From Streptomyces sp. V3I7 (lineage in GTDB: Bacteria > Actinomycetota > Actinomycetes > Streptomycetales > Streptomycetaceae): a stretch of 64,000 bases of DNA. Shown in pieces: positions 55,874-64,000 of this stretch (positions are counted from its first letter, which is position 1; each line of letters opens with the position of its first letter). The notes under the pieces are model-generated. The model was not told the origin of the DNA. It did no database searches and worked only from the letters and a program-made list of their open reading frames with translations. Location of the stretch: assembly GCF_030817495.1 (NCBI RefSeq), contig NZ_JAUSZK010000001.1, positions 2,397,001 to 2,461,000 of the forward strand, given 5' to 3'. The translations under genes and the position numbers were made by a program.

Positions 55874-57316
55874 ATGCGCTCGCACCTGCTCAATGACCTC
55901 ACCGCGGAGCACTACCGCCGCTCCGTGACCGAAGGAGTGGAGCGGGTGGCGGCCAGACTCGCCTCCACCGACAGGCCGTTCACCGGGATCACGGTCGACG
56001 CCCTCGCCCCCGTCATCGAGCGGATCGACCTCGACCGTCCTCTGCACGACCCGTCCGCCGTCCTCGACGAGCTCGAAGAGGTCTACCTCCGCGACGCCGT
56101 CTACTTCCACCACCCCCGCTACCTCGCCCACCTCAACTGCCCCGTGGTCATCCCGGCCGTGCTGGGCGAGGCGGTGCTCTCCGCCGTCAACTCCTCCCTC
56201 GACACCTGGGACCAGTCGGCCGGCGGCACCCTCATCGAGCGCCGGCTCGTCGACTGGACGGCCGCCCGCATCGGCCTCGGCCCGTCCGCCGACGGCGTGT
56301 TCACCTCCGGCGGCACCCAGTCCAACCTCCAGGCGCTGCTGCTCGCCCGCGAGGAGGCCAAGGGCGACGCGCTCGCGAACCTGCGCGTCCTCACCTCCGA
56401 GGTCAGCCACTTCAGCGTCCGGAAGTCCGCGCAGCTCCTCGGACTCGGCCCGGGCGCGGTCGTCCCGGTTCCCGTCGACCGCGACAAGCGGATGCAGACC
56501 GTCGCGCTCGCCCACGAGCTGGAGCGCTGCGCACGCGAGGGCCTGACCCCGATGGCGGTCGTCGCCACCGCCGGCACCACCGACTTCGGCTCCATCGACC
56601 CGCTGCCGGAGATCGCCGAGCTGTGCGGCCGGTACGGCGTCTGGCTGCACGTGGACGCGGCCTACGGCTGCGGGCTGCTCGCCTCCCGCAAGTACCGCGA
56701 CCGCCTCGACGGCATCGAGCGGGCCGACTCGGTCACCGTCGACTACCACAAGTCCTTCTTCCAGCCGGTGAGTTCGTCCGCCGTGCTGGTGCGCGACGCG
56801 GCCACGCTGCGCCACGCCACCTACCACGCGGACTACCTCAACCCGCGCCGGCTGGCGCGGGAGCGCATCCCCAACCAGGTCGACAAGTCCCTCCAGACCA
56901 CCCGCCGCTTCGACGCCCTCAAACTGTGGATGACCCTGCGCACGATGGGCGCCGACGGCATCGGCGAGCTCTTCGACGAGGTGTGCGACCTCGCGGCCGA
57001 GGGCTGGCGGCTGCTGGCCGCCGACCCGCGCTTCGACGTCGTCGTCCAGCCGTCCCTGTCCACCCTCGTCTTCCGGTACGTCCCGGCGGACGTCGCGGAC
57101 CCCGACGAGATCGACCAGGTCAACCTGCACGCTCGGGCGGCCCTGTTCGCGTCCGGTGACGCCGTCGTGGCGAGCACCAAGGTCGACGGCCGCCACTACC
57201 TGAAGTTCACCCTGCTCAACCCCGAGACCCGGGCGGCCGACATCGCCGCCGTCCTCGACCTCATCGCCGGCCACGCCGAGCAGTACCTGGGAGAGTCCCT
57301 TGACCGCGCGTCCTGA
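55874..57316 (+). CDS. desA: Lysine decarboxylase, PLP-dependent (desferrioxamine biosynthesis)
   Basis: A 480-residue PLP enzyme of the group II decarboxylase family. [16 protein letters not shown] holds the Schiff-base Lys293. Preceding [11 protein letters not shown] holds the PLP-pairing Asp, and [19 protein letters not shown] is the cofactor phosphate region. It makes cadaverine from lysine, the first step of desferrioxamine E/B synthesis. It overlaps desB by 17 nt. Preceded by a perfect iron box, so expressed in iron starvation. Confidence 0.95.
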   Translation: MRSHLLNDLTAEHYRRSVTEGVERVAARLASTDRPFTGITVDALAPVIERIDLDRPLHDPSAVLDELEEVYLRDAVYFHHPRYLAHLNCPVVIPAVLGEAVLSAVNSSLDTWDQSAGGTLIERRLVDWTAARIGLGPSADGVFTSGGTQSNLQALLLAREEAKGDALANLRVLTSEVSHFSVRKSAQLLGLGPGAVVPVPVDRDKRMQTVALAHELERCAREGLTPMAVVATAGTTDFGSIDPLPEIAELCGRYGVWLHVDAAYGCGLLASRKYRDRLDGIERADSVTVDYHKSFFQPVSSSAVLVRDAATLRHATYHADYLNPRRLARERIPNQVDKSLQTTRRFDALKLWMTLRTMGADGIGELFDEVCDLAAEGWRLLAADPRFDVVVQPSLSTLVFRYVPADVADPDEIDQVNLHARAALFASGDAVVASTKVDGRHYLKFTLLNPETRAADIAAVLDLIAGHAEQYLGESLDRAS

Positions 57317-58583
57317 AACCCCGGCCAAGACCCACGACTTCGTCGGCATCGGGCTCGGTCCCTTCAACCTCGGCCTCGCCTGCCTCACCGAGCCGATCAC
57401 CGAACTCGACGGCGTCTTCCTGGAGTCGAAGCCGGACTTCGAGTGGCACTCCGGGATGTTCCTGGAGGGCGCCCACCTCCAGACCCCGTTCCTGTCGGAC
57501 CTGGTCACGCTCGCGGACCCGACGTCCCCGTACTCCTTCCTCAACTACCTGAAGGAACGGGGCCGGCTGTACTCGTTCTACATCCGCGAGAACTTCTATC
57601 CCCTGCGCGTCGAGTACGACGCCTACTGCCGCTGGGCGGCGGGCCGGCTGAGCAGCGTCCGCTTCGGCACGACCGTCACCGAGGTGACGTACCAGAACGA
57701 GAACGAGGTCTACGTCGTGCGCACCGAGGCCGGTGAGACCTACCGCGCCCGCCACCTGGTCCTCGGCACCGGCACGCTTCCGTACGTCCCGGAGTCCTGC
57801 CGCGATCTGGACGGCGACGTCATCCACAACTCCCGCTATCTGCACCACAAGGCGGAGCTCCAGGCGAAGGAGTCGATCACGCTGGTCGGCAGCGGCCAGT
57901 CCGCCGCCGAGATCTACCACGACCTCCTCAGCGAGATCGACGTACACGGCTACCGGCTGAACTGGGTCACCCGCTCCCCGCGCTTCTTCCCTCTCGAATA
58001 CACCAAGCTCACGCTGGAGATGACCAGCCCGGAGTACGTCGACTACTTCCACGCCCTGCCGGAGGCCACCCGCTACCGGCTCACGGAGCGGCAGAAGGGC
58101 CTGTTCAAGGGCATCGACGGCGACCTCGTCGACGAGATCTTCGACCTGCTCTACCAGAAGAACCTCGGCGGCCCGGTCCCGACCCGGCTGCTCACCAACT
58201 CCGCCCTGACCGGCGCCCGGTACGAGAACGGCACGTACACCCTGAGCCTGCGCCAGGAGGAGCAGGAGAAGGACTACGAGCTGCGCTCCGAGGGCCTGAT
58301 CCTGGCCACGGGCTATCACTACACCGAGCCGGCCTTCCTCGCGCCCGTCCGCGACCGGCTGCGCTACGACGCCCGGGGCAACTTCGACGTCGCCCGCAAC
58401 TACGCGATCGACGTGAGCGGCCGCGGGATCTTCATCCAGAACGCCGGCGTCCACACGCACAGCATCACCAGCCCCGACCTGGGCATGGGCGCCTACCGCA
58501 ACAGCTTCATCATCCGTGAGCTGCTCGGCAGCGCTTACTACCCGGTCGAGAAGACGATCGCGTTCCAGGAGTTCGCCGTATGA
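57300..58583 (+). CDS. desB: Cadaverine N-monooxygenase (desferrioxamine biosynthesis)
   Basis: A 427-residue flavin N-hydroxylase of the lysine/ornithine 6-monooxygenase family. [14 protein letters not shown] (about 16-29) binds FAD and [15 protein letters not shown] (about 194) binds NADPH; the ending [18 protein letters not shown] and GAYRNS is typical. It hydroxylates cadaverine to N-hydroxycadaverine. Start is TTG at 57300, inside the last codons of desA, with GGGAGAG 5 nt upstream. It overlaps desC by 4 nt. Confidence 0.94.
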   Translation: MTARPETPAKTHDFVGIGLGPFNLGLACLTEPITELDGVFLESKPDFEWHSGMFLEGAHLQTPFLSDLVTLADPTSPYSFLNYLKERGRLYSFYIRENFYPLRVEYDAYCRWAAGRLSSVRFGTTVTEVTYQNENEVYVVRTEAGETYRARHLVLGTGTLPYVPESCRDLDGDVIHNSRYLHHKAELQAKESITLVGSGQSAAEIYHDLLSEIDVHGYRLNWVTRSPRFFPLEYTKLTLEMTSPEYVDYFHALPEATRYRLTERQKGLFKGIDGDLVDEIFDLLYQKNLGGPVPTRLLTNSALTGARYENGTYTLSLRQEEQEKDYELRSEGLILATGYHYTEPAFLAPVRDRLRYDARGNFDVARNYAIDVSGRGIFIQNAGVHTHSITSPDLGMGAYRNSFIIRELLGSAYYPVEKTIAFQEFAV

Positions 58584-58624
58584 CCAGCACGGACATGACC
58601 AGCACGGAAATGACCAGCACGAAC
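58580..58624 (+). repeat. Three tandem 15-nt repeats at the desC start
   Basis: ATGACCAGCACGGAC, ATGACCAGCACGGAA and ATGACCAGCACGAAC follow one another without gap. Each begins with an in-frame ATG, so the gene has three potential initiators. Confidence 0.95.
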
Positions 58625-59149
58625 ACGGCCTTCACGTTCCGCCCCCTCGACCCCGTCCAGGACGCCGAGCTGCTCCACTCCTGGGTCACCCACCCCAAGG
58701 CGTCCTTCTGGATGATGCGGGACGCCTCGGTCGCGGACGTCGAGCAGGCCTACCGGGAGATCGCGGCCGACGCGCACCACCACGCCCTGCTCGGGCTGGC
58801 GGACGGCGTCCCCGTCTTCCTCATGGAGAAGTACGACCCCGCCCACCGTGAGCTGGCCGGGCTGTACGAGCCAGAGCCCGGCGACGTCGGCATGCACTTC
58901 CTGACCCCGGCGACCGACACCCCGGTGCACGGGTTCACCCGGTCCGTCATCACCGCCGTGATGGCGCACCTCTTCGAGGACCCCGCCACCGCCCGGGTCG
59001 TCGTCGAGCCGGACGTCCGCAACACGGCGGTGCACGCCCTGAACGAGGCCGTCGGGTTCGTACCCGACCGAGAGATACAGAAGCCGGAGAAGAAGGCGTT
59101 GCTGAGTTTCTGCACGCGCGAGCAGTTCGAGAAGGCGGTGTCCGCATGA
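58580..59149 (+). CDS. desC: N-hydroxycadaverine acyltransferase (desferrioxamine biosynthesis)
   Basis: A 189-residue GNAT/IucB-like acyltransferase that succinylates or acetylates N-hydroxycadaverine. [30 protein letters not shown] and [44 protein letters not shown] are typical of IucB. The N-terminus begins with three copies of MTST(D/E/N) encoded by 15-nt repeats; starts at 58595 and 58610 would still yield full catalytic domain. The stop overlaps desD by 4 nt. Confidence 0.93.
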   Translation: MTSTDMTSTEMTSTNTAFTFRPLDPVQDAELLHSWVTHPKASFWMMRDASVADVEQAYREIAADAHHHALLGLADGVPVFLMEKYDPAHRELAGLYEPEPGDVGMHFLTPATDTPVHGFTRSVITAVMAHLFEDPATARVVVEPDVRNTAVHALNEAVGFVPDREIQKPEKKALLSFCTREQFEKAVSA

Positions 59150-60915
59150 CCCCCGCCGCCTCCGTGGCCCATCTGTCCCCCGAGCGCTGGGAGGAGGCGA
59201 ACCGGCTGCTCGTCCGCAAGGCGCTCGCCGAGTTCGCCCACGAGCGCCTGATCATCCCGGAGCCGGACGGGGAGGCGTACACCGTCCGCAGCGACGACGG
59301 CCTCACCCGCTACCGCTTCACCGCCACGCGCCGCGCCCTGGACCACTGGCAGGTGGACGCCGCCTCGATCACCCGCACCCGCGACGGCGAGGAACTCCCG
59401 CTCGCCGCCCTGGACTTCTTCATCGAGCTGAAGGAGACCCTGGGCCTGAGCGACGGGATCCTGCCCGTCTACCTGGAGGAGATCTCCTCCACGCTCTCCG
59501 GTACCTGCTTCAAGCTCACCAAGCCGAGGACCACCTCCGCCGAGCTCACGGAGAGCGGCTTCCAGGCCATCGAGACCGGCATGACCGAGGGGCACCCCTG
59601 CTTCGTGGCCAACAACGGCCGGCTCGGCTTCGGCGTCCACGAGTACCTGGCGTACGCCCCCGAGACCGCGAGCCCCGTCCGACTGGTGTGGCTGGCCGCG
59701 CACCGCTCCCGGGCGGCGTTCACGGCGGGCGCCGGGATCGAGTACGAGTCCTTCGTCCGCGAGGAGCTGGGCGAGGCGACCGTCGAGCGCTTCGCGCACG
59801 TGCTGTGGCAGCGCGGCCTGGACCCCGGGGACTACCTCCTCATCCCCGTGCACCCCTGGCAGTGGTGGAACAAGCTCGCCGTCACCTTCGCCGCCGAGGT
59901 CGCCCGCGGGCACCTGGTCTGCCTGGGCGAGGGCGATGACGAGTACCTGGCCCAGCAGTCCATCCGGACCTTCTTCAACCGCTCCCATCCCGGCAAGCAC
60001 TACGTCAAGACGGCGCTGTCCGTCCTCAACATGGGCTTCATGCGCGGGCTCTCGGCCGCCTACATGGAGGCGACCCCGGCGATCAACGACTGGCTCGCCC
60101 AGATCGTCGAGGGCGACCCGGTGCTGAAGGCGACGGGCCTGTCGATCATCCGCGAGCGGGCGGCCGTGGGCTACCGGCACCGGGAGTACGAGGCCGCGAC
60201 GGACCGCTACTCGCCGTACCGGAAGATGCTCGCGGCGCTGTGGCGCGAGAGCGCGGTCGCCTCCCTCCAGGAGGGCGAGAGCCTCGCCACCATGGCGTCC
60301 CTGCTCCATGTGGACCACGAGGGCGCCTCGTTCGCGGGCGCGCTGATCGAGCGGTCCGGCCTGGCGCCGGCCGAGTGGTTGCGGCACTACCTGCGGGCGT
60401 ACTTCACCCCGCTGCTGCACAGCTTCTACGCCTACGACCTCGTGTTCATGCCGCACGGCGAGAACGTGATCCTGGTCCTGAAGGACGGCGTGGTCCAGCG
60501 GGCGGTCTACAAGGACATCGCCGAGGAGATCGCGGTCCTGGACCCGGGCGCCGCGCTGCCGCCCGAGGTGCGGCGGATCCGGGTCGAGGTGCCGGACGAC
60601 AAGAAGCTCCTGTCGATCTTCACGGACGTCTTCGACTGCTTCTTCCGCTTCCTCGCCGCCCTGCTGGCCGACGAGGGCGTCCTGGCGGAGGACGACTTCT
60701 GGCGGACGGTCGCGGAGGTCACCCGCGCCTACCAGGAGTCGGTGCCCGAACTCGCCGACCGCTTTGGGCAGTACGACCTGTTCGCCCCCGAGTTCGCGCT
60801 GTCCTGCCTCAACCGGCTCCAGCTGCGCGACAACAGGCAGATGGTGGACCTCGCCGATCCGTCGGGCGCACTCCAGCTCGTCGGCACCCTGAAGAACCCC
60901 CTCGCCGGGTTCTGA
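59146..60915 (+). CDS. desD: NRPS-independent siderophore synthetase (desferrioxamine biosynthesis)
   Basis: A 589-residue IucA/IucC-family synthetase (type C) that oligomerises and cyclises N-hydroxy-N-succinylcadaverine with ATP. Family regions are seen: GTCFKLTKPRTTSAELTESGFQAIETGMTEGHPCF, HPWQWWNKLA, RSHPGKHYVKTALSVLNMGFMRGL, HREYEAATDRYSPYRKMLAALWRE and the C-terminal RLQLRDNRQMVDLADPSG. Usual family length is about 590. It ends the operon and a perfect 16-bp hairpin follows. Confidence 0.95.
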   Translation: MTPAASVAHLSPERWEEANRLLVRKALAEFAHERLIIPEPDGEAYTVRSDDGLTRYRFTATRRALDHWQVDAASITRTRDGEELPLAALDFFIELKETLGLSDGILPVYLEEISSTLSGTCFKLTKPRTTSAELTESGFQAIETGMTEGHPCFVANNGRLGFGVHEYLAYAPETASPVRLVWLAAHRSRAAFTAGAGIEYESFVREELGEATVERFAHVLWQRGLDPGDYLLIPVHPWQWWNKLAVTFAAEVARGHLVCLGEGDDEYLAQQSIRTFFNRSHPGKHYVKTALSVLNMGFMRGLSAAYMEATPAINDWLAQIVEGDPVLKATGLSIIRERAAVGYRHREYEAATDRYSPYRKMLAALWRESAVASLQEGESLATMASLLHVDHEGASFAGALIERSGLAPAEWLRHYLRAYFTPLLHSFYAYDLVFMPHGENVILVLKDGVVQRAVYKDIAEEIAVLDPGAALPPEVRRIRVEVPDDKKLLSIFTDVFDCFFRFLAALLADEGVLAEDDFWRTVAEVTRAYQESVPELADRFGQYDLFAPEFALSCLNRLQLRDNRQMVDLADPSGALQLVGTLKNPLAGF

Positions 60916-60925
60916 CCGGAAGACG

Positions 60926-60963
60926 GGCGGGCACCCCGGTGACGGTCCACCGGGGTGCCCGCC
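60926..60963. terminator. Bidirectional stem-loop terminator after desD
   Basis: 60926-60941 (GGCGGGCACCCCGGTG) pairs perfectly over 16 bp with 60948-60963, with loop ACGGTC. It lies between convergent desD and the GH20 gene. Confidence 0.9.
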
Positions 60964-60975
60964 GGCATCCTCGGC

Positions 60976-62577
60976 TCAGCTCGCGGGCCAGGGCACCTGC
61001 GGCGAGCGGTAGTAGCCGATCCCCAGCGCCTCCCAGCGCGGCCCCTGCGCGGCGAGCCGCACCTTGTAGGCGTCCCAGTCGTGCGTGGACGCCGGTGACC
61101 AGCCGAGCTCGGCCGCGCCGGCCAGCCGCGGAAACGCCATGTACTCGATGTCGGCCGACTTGGTGACCGTCTCCGACCACATCGGCGCCTCGACGCCCCG
61201 GATCGCCGAATCGGGCACGCCTGGAAGGTAGTTGCCCGGATCCCAGTCGTAGGACCGCTGCACCTCCACATAGCCCGCCCAGTGCAGGCCCAGCGGCGTG
61301 TCCGGGTTGTACTTCATGTCGAGGTAGACCCGGTCCGCGGGCGACAGAATGATCCCGGTGCCGTGCTGCGCGGCCTCGGCGACCTGGGCCTTCTCCGCCG
61401 CTCTGGTGCCGTCCAGGCCCCAGTACTGGGCGATCGCGCCCTTGGCCGGATGGGCGCCGGTCAGCTGGTGCCAGGCGATGACCGTCTTGCCGTACTTGGC
61501 GACGAGGGGCTGCACCCGGTCCATGAAGGCCACGTAGTCCTCGTGGCTGGTGGAGTGCGCCTCGTCGCCGCCGATGTGGAGGTAGCGGCCGGGCGTGAGG
61601 GCGGCGAGCTCGCGGATGACGTCGTCCACGAAGTCGTACGTGATGTCCTTGGGCACGCACAGGCTGCTGAAGCCGACCCTGGTGCCGGTGTACAGCGGGG
61701 GCGCGACGCCGTCGCAGTTCAGGTCCGCGTACGAGGCGAGGGCCGCGTTGGTGTGCCCCGGCATGTCGATCTCGGGGACGACCTCCAGATAGCGGGAGGC
61801 GGCGTACCGCACGATCTCGCGGTAGTCGTCCTTGGTGTAGTGGCCGCCCGCGCCGCCGCCGACCTGGGTGGAGCCGCCGTAGGTGGCCAGGCGCGGCCAG
61901 GAGTCGATGGCGATGCGCCAGCCCTGGTCGTCGCTGAGGTGCAGGTGCAGGGTGTTGACCTTGTAGAGCGCCATCTGGTCGATGTAGCGCTTGACCTGGT
62001 CGACGGTGAAGAAGTGGCGGGAGACGTCCAGCATCGCGCCGCGGTAGGCGTAGCGCGGGCTGTCCTCGATGGTGCCGCCCGCGACCAGCCAGGGTCCGGG
62101 CTGTACGGAGTCCTTCTCGACGGCCGCCGGGAGCAGCTGACGCAGGGTCTGGACGCCGTGGAAGAGGCCGGCCGGGGCGTGGGCGGTGATGGTGACCCCG
62201 CCGGGCGAGCTGGCGAGGCGGTAGCCCTCGGCTCCGAACGGGCCCTGGGCCAGCTTGAGCCGGATGCCGCCGGGCCCTTGCGTGATGACCGGCAGACGGT
62301 AGCCGGTGGAGGGGCGCAGGATGTCCGCGAGGTACTCGCCGACCCGGCGGGCCTCACGGGTGTCGGCGACGCGGATCCGGGTGTCGCGGGTGATGCGGTA
62401 CGGAGCCCCGCCGGGCTCGACCGCGGCGGGGGCCGGGACGACCCGGCCGAGCGGGGTGGCACGCGGGGTGGGGGCGGACGGTGCCGCGCCGGCGGTGAAG
62501 ACACCGGCCGCTGCCACGAGTAGCAGCGAACCGAGCAACCGGGTCATACGGGGAGTCGTGCCGTGGTGCCGTCTCAC
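60976..62577 (-). CDS. Secreted beta-N-acetylhexosaminidase, GH20
   Basis: A 533-residue exported GH20 enzyme. Signal peptide of about 35 residues follows a basic start. An N-terminal chitobiase-like domain is followed by the barrel with YRGAMLDVSRHFF, LHLHLSDDQGWR, EVVPEIDMPGHTNAALASY and the catalytic Asp-Glu pair in HIGGDEAHS. It releases terminal GlcNAc/GalNAc from chito-oligosaccharides or wall fragments. GTG 62577 has GAAGGGAG upstream; a start at 62592 is less likely. A weak DasR-like site lies 41 nt upstream. Confidence 0.93.
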   Translation of the reverse strand: MRRHHGTTPRMTRLLGSLLLVAAAGVFTAGAAPSAPTPRATPLGRVVPAPAAVEPGGAPYRITRDTRIRVADTREARRVGEYLADILRPSTGYRLPVITQGPGGIRLKLAQGPFGAEGYRLASSPGGVTITAHAPAGLFHGVQTLRQLLPAAVEKDSVQPGPWLVAGGTIEDSPRYAYRGAMLDVSRHFFTVDQVKRYIDQMALYKVNTLHLHLSDDQGWRIAIDSWPRLATYGGSTQVGGGAGGHYTKDDYREIVRYAASRYLEVVPEIDMPGHTNAALASYADLNCDGVAPPLYTGTRVGFSSLCVPKDITYDFVDDVIRELAALTPGRYLHIGGDEAHSTSHEDYVAFMDRVQPLVAKYGKTVIAWHQLTGAHPAKGAIAQYWGLDGTRAAEKAQVAEAAQHGTGIILSPADRVYLDMKYNPDTPLGLHWAGYVEVQRSYDWDPGNYLPGVPDSAIRGVEAPMWSETVTKSADIEYMAFPRLAGAAELGWSPASTHDWDAYKVRLAAQGPRWEALGIGYYRSPQVPWPAS

Positions 62578-62617
62578 ATGCGCTCCCTTCAAGCGGACGC
62601 GGGGTGCTGAGACCCCG

Positions 62618-62633
62618 ACAGGTACGGACCACT
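62618..62633 (-). promoter_or_regulatory. Weak DasR-like (dre) site upstream of the GH20 gene
   Basis: The minus strand reads AGTGGTCCGTACCTGT, matching 11 of 16 positions of the palindromic dre consensus AGTGGTCTAGACCACT, with the left half-site intact. DasR represses amino-sugar uptake and chitinolytic genes in Streptomyces; assignment here is tentative. Confidence 0.4.
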
Positions 62634-62663
62634 CTCTCGCAGATGCGATGAAACAATCCCCGC

Positions 62664-63548
62664 ATGGCGGAAATCCTCCAGAAGGACGGCACGTGGGCCT
62701 TCGACGGCGACGCCCTCCGGCTGACTCCGGGACGCGACAAGAGCGTCGGGCTGCTGCGTGCCACCCTGGGTGAACTCGTCGTCCCGCTGGGCGCGTTGGC
62801 GGGCGTCTCCTTCGAACAGGGCCGGAAGTCGGGCCGGCTGCGGCTGCGGCTGCGTGACGGCGCCGATCCGCTGCTGCACGCCACCGGCGGCCGCCTCGGC
62901 GAGCCGCACGACCCGTATCGGCTGTCCGTCGAGCCCGACCGGTACGGCGTCGCCGAGTACTTCGTGGAGGAGGTGCGCGGCGCCCTGCTGCTGGACCAGG
63001 TTCCGTCCGGTCCGGTGGGCGCGTATCTGCTGCCGGGCCCGGCCGTGCCCCTGTCCGTCTCGGCCGGGGACGGGACCGCGAGCTTCGACGGCGACCAGGT
63101 GCGCCTGGAGTGGAACTGGAAGACGGAGGAGGCCAAGTCGTCCGCCGGGGTCCGGACCCTGCCCGTCGGCGACATCACCGCCGTGGACTGGCAGCCGGCC
63201 GCCGGACTGGAGAACGGCCATCTGCGCTTCACCGTGCGGGGCGTGGCCTGCGAGGTGCCGCCGAAGTACGACCCGTACGCGGTGGAGCTGTGGGGGTTCC
63301 GGAAGGACCCGCTGATGGCCCTGGTCGCGGCCGCCGTGCAGGCGCGGCTGCCCCATCCGTCGACGGCCCCGGCGAACGTACGGCCGCGGCTGCCGGAGGT
63401 GCCGGAGCAGCGCGGCGCCCCGGCCGTCGAGGACGACCACGACGCACTGCTGCGGCGGTTGCGGGAGCTGGGCGAGCTGCACCGCTCGGGCGTGCTGACG
63501 GACGAGGAGTTCGGCGTGGCCAAACAGGCGATCCTGCGGCGCATGTGA
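62664..63548 (+). CDS. DUF4429/SHOCT-domain protein
   Basis: A 294-residue protein. Two DUF4429 copies are seen: WAFDGDALRLTPGRDKSVGLLRATLGELVVPLGALAGVSFEQG (about 11-125) and ASFDGDQVRLEWNWKTEEAKSS...VGDITAVDWQPAAGLENGHLRF (about 130-240). The C-terminus LLRRLRELGELHRSGVLTDEEFGVAKQAILRRM is a SHOCT helix pair, an oligomerisation unit. No catalytic residues. Streptomycetes have several paralogues of unknown role. It diverges from the GH20 gene. Confidence 0.88.
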   Translation: MAEILQKDGTWAFDGDALRLTPGRDKSVGLLRATLGELVVPLGALAGVSFEQGRKSGRLRLRLRDGADPLLHATGGRLGEPHDPYRLSVEPDRYGVAEYFVEEVRGALLLDQVPSGPVGAYLLPGPAVPLSVSAGDGTASFDGDQVRLEWNWKTEEAKSSAGVRTLPVGDITAVDWQPAAGLENGHLRFTVRGVACEVPPKYDPYAVELWGFRKDPLMALVAAAVQARLPHPSTAPANVRPRLPEVPEQRGAPAVEDDHDALLRRLRELGELHRSGVLTDEEFGVAKQAILRRM

Positions 63549-63678
63549 CGCACAACACCCCCCAACTCGTGACGCATGCCACAGAAAGTGCGGACCGCGA
63601 GAGGGATTCCCCCGTCACAGTGCCCGAAATCGGGCAGGATTCTTGCGAAACCGCGGCCGGTCCCTCAGGATCTACCGG

Positions 63679-63936
63679 GTGCACGACGAACTTGTTGATC
63701 ACTTGACGCGTTCCACGCCCCTGGGCAGGGGCGAGGCGCTGCGTGTGGTCCAGGACGTGCTCGCCTACTTCGACGAGACGACGCAGGACTACGTCCGTCG
63801 CCGCCACCGCGAGCTCCAGGCCCAGGGCCTGGCGAACGCGGCGATCTTCGAACGGATCGAGGCGGACCTGAAATACCGGGCGGTGGCGCCGCCGGAGCTG
63901 ACGCTTCGGCAGCTGCGCCGCATGGTCTACGGCTGA
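63679..63936 (+). CDS. Small conserved actinobacterial protein
   Basis: An 85-residue highly charged helical protein (HDELVDHLTRSTPLGRGEALRVVQDVLAYFDETTQDYVRRRHRELQAQGLANAAIFERIEADLKYR). It has no TM segment or known motif. GTG 63679 with AGGA 7 nt upstream is preferred to an earlier start at 63643. It stands 26 nt before glmS, and in related genomes this small gene is commonly adjacent, so co-transcription with glmS is likely. Function unknown. Confidence 0.75.
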   Translation: MHDELVDHLTRSTPLGRGEALRVVQDVLAYFDETTQDYVRRRHRELQAQGLANAAIFERIEADLKYRAVAPPELTLRQLRRMVYG

Positions 63937-63962
63937 GACGCCAGGCTGAGGGATACGTATAC

Positions 63963-64000
63963 ATGTGCGGAATTGTCGGATACATCGGGAAGCGTGACGT
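63963..64000 (+). CDS. glmS: Glutamine-fructose-6-phosphate aminotransferase, 5' end only
   Basis: Only the first 12 codons are in the window: MCGIVGYIGKRD, the Ntn-hydrolase N-terminus with catalytic Cys (residue 2 after Met removal becomes the N-terminal nucleophile). GAGGGA precedes the ATG by 9 nt. The gene makes glucosamine-6-phosphate for wall precursors. Confidence 0.93.
   Translation, partial: MCGIVGYIGKRD

Overview
The window is very GC-rich, gene-dense and codon-biased in the way of a Streptomyces chromosome. It carries a complete desferrioxamine locus (desABCD with a binding lipoprotein and a siderophore-interacting protein), DmdR1-type iron boxes, Tat-secreted proteins, a CsoR-type copper operator, and many GTG or TTG starts and 4-nt ATGA overlaps. 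From memory only, the gene order from citrate synthase to glmS resembles the S. coelicolor SCO2736-SCO2789 core. I found no rRNA, tRNA, CRISPR array, insertion sequence or phage module.

Layout. 1-9393 (mostly minus): a truncated secreted alpha/beta hydrolase, an APC permease, then a five-gene inositol-catabolic operon read right to left (iolC, aldolase-like gene, iolB, iolD, mmsA) ending in a strong intrinsic terminator. A TIM-barrel IolE/IolH-like gene diverges from it across a large dyad operator. 10724-15284: a small HTH protein, a zinc alcohol dehydrogenase, a small membrane protein, and the copper genes copZ and copA behind a CsoR box. 15285-17075: a 500-nt structured gene-free stretch and citrate synthase. 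17254-23612: a RecD2-like helicase, a hypothetical protein, a MarR-GNAT fusion coupled to a sugar isomerase, a truncated peroxiredoxin, and a divergent CGNR regulator/LysE exporter pair. 23753-34367: secreted or envelope functions (GH3 glycosidase, S28-like peptidase, fused ABC exporter, beta-lactamase-like protein, I36 inhibitor, Tat protein of unknown role). 34663-40757: a TPP enzyme, an agmatinase-type ureohydrolase and an SSS symporter in one operon, with a divergent PucR regulator. 40830-45871: phosphatase-like protein, Gly/His-rich secreted protein, TesB thioesterase, LCAD-like dehydrogenase, Uma2 protein, TetR regulator. 45968-51724: leucine/isovalerate (liu-type) operon. 51780-53551: a two-gene polyprenyl synthase/heme oxygenase operon. 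53765-60915: the siderophore locus. 60976-64000: GH20 hexosaminidase, DUF4429 protein, small conserved protein, start of glmS.

How the parts work together. The iol operon should take inositol-derived inosose and 5-deoxyglucuronate to acetyl-CoA-level products. The TetR/liu operon degrades leucine through isovaleryl-CoA, methylcrotonyl-CoA and HMG-CoA. The des genes make desferrioxamine from lysine, while the lipoprotein and SIP recover and reduce its ferric complex. The heme oxygenase/prenyl synthase pair lies next to the first iron box and may be a heme-iron or terpenoid accessory module under iron control. GH20, GH3 and glmS fit amino-sugar turnover.

Two genes (I36 inhibitor, SIP) have single-base frameshifts near C-rich runs. 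These may be true mutations or assembly errors.
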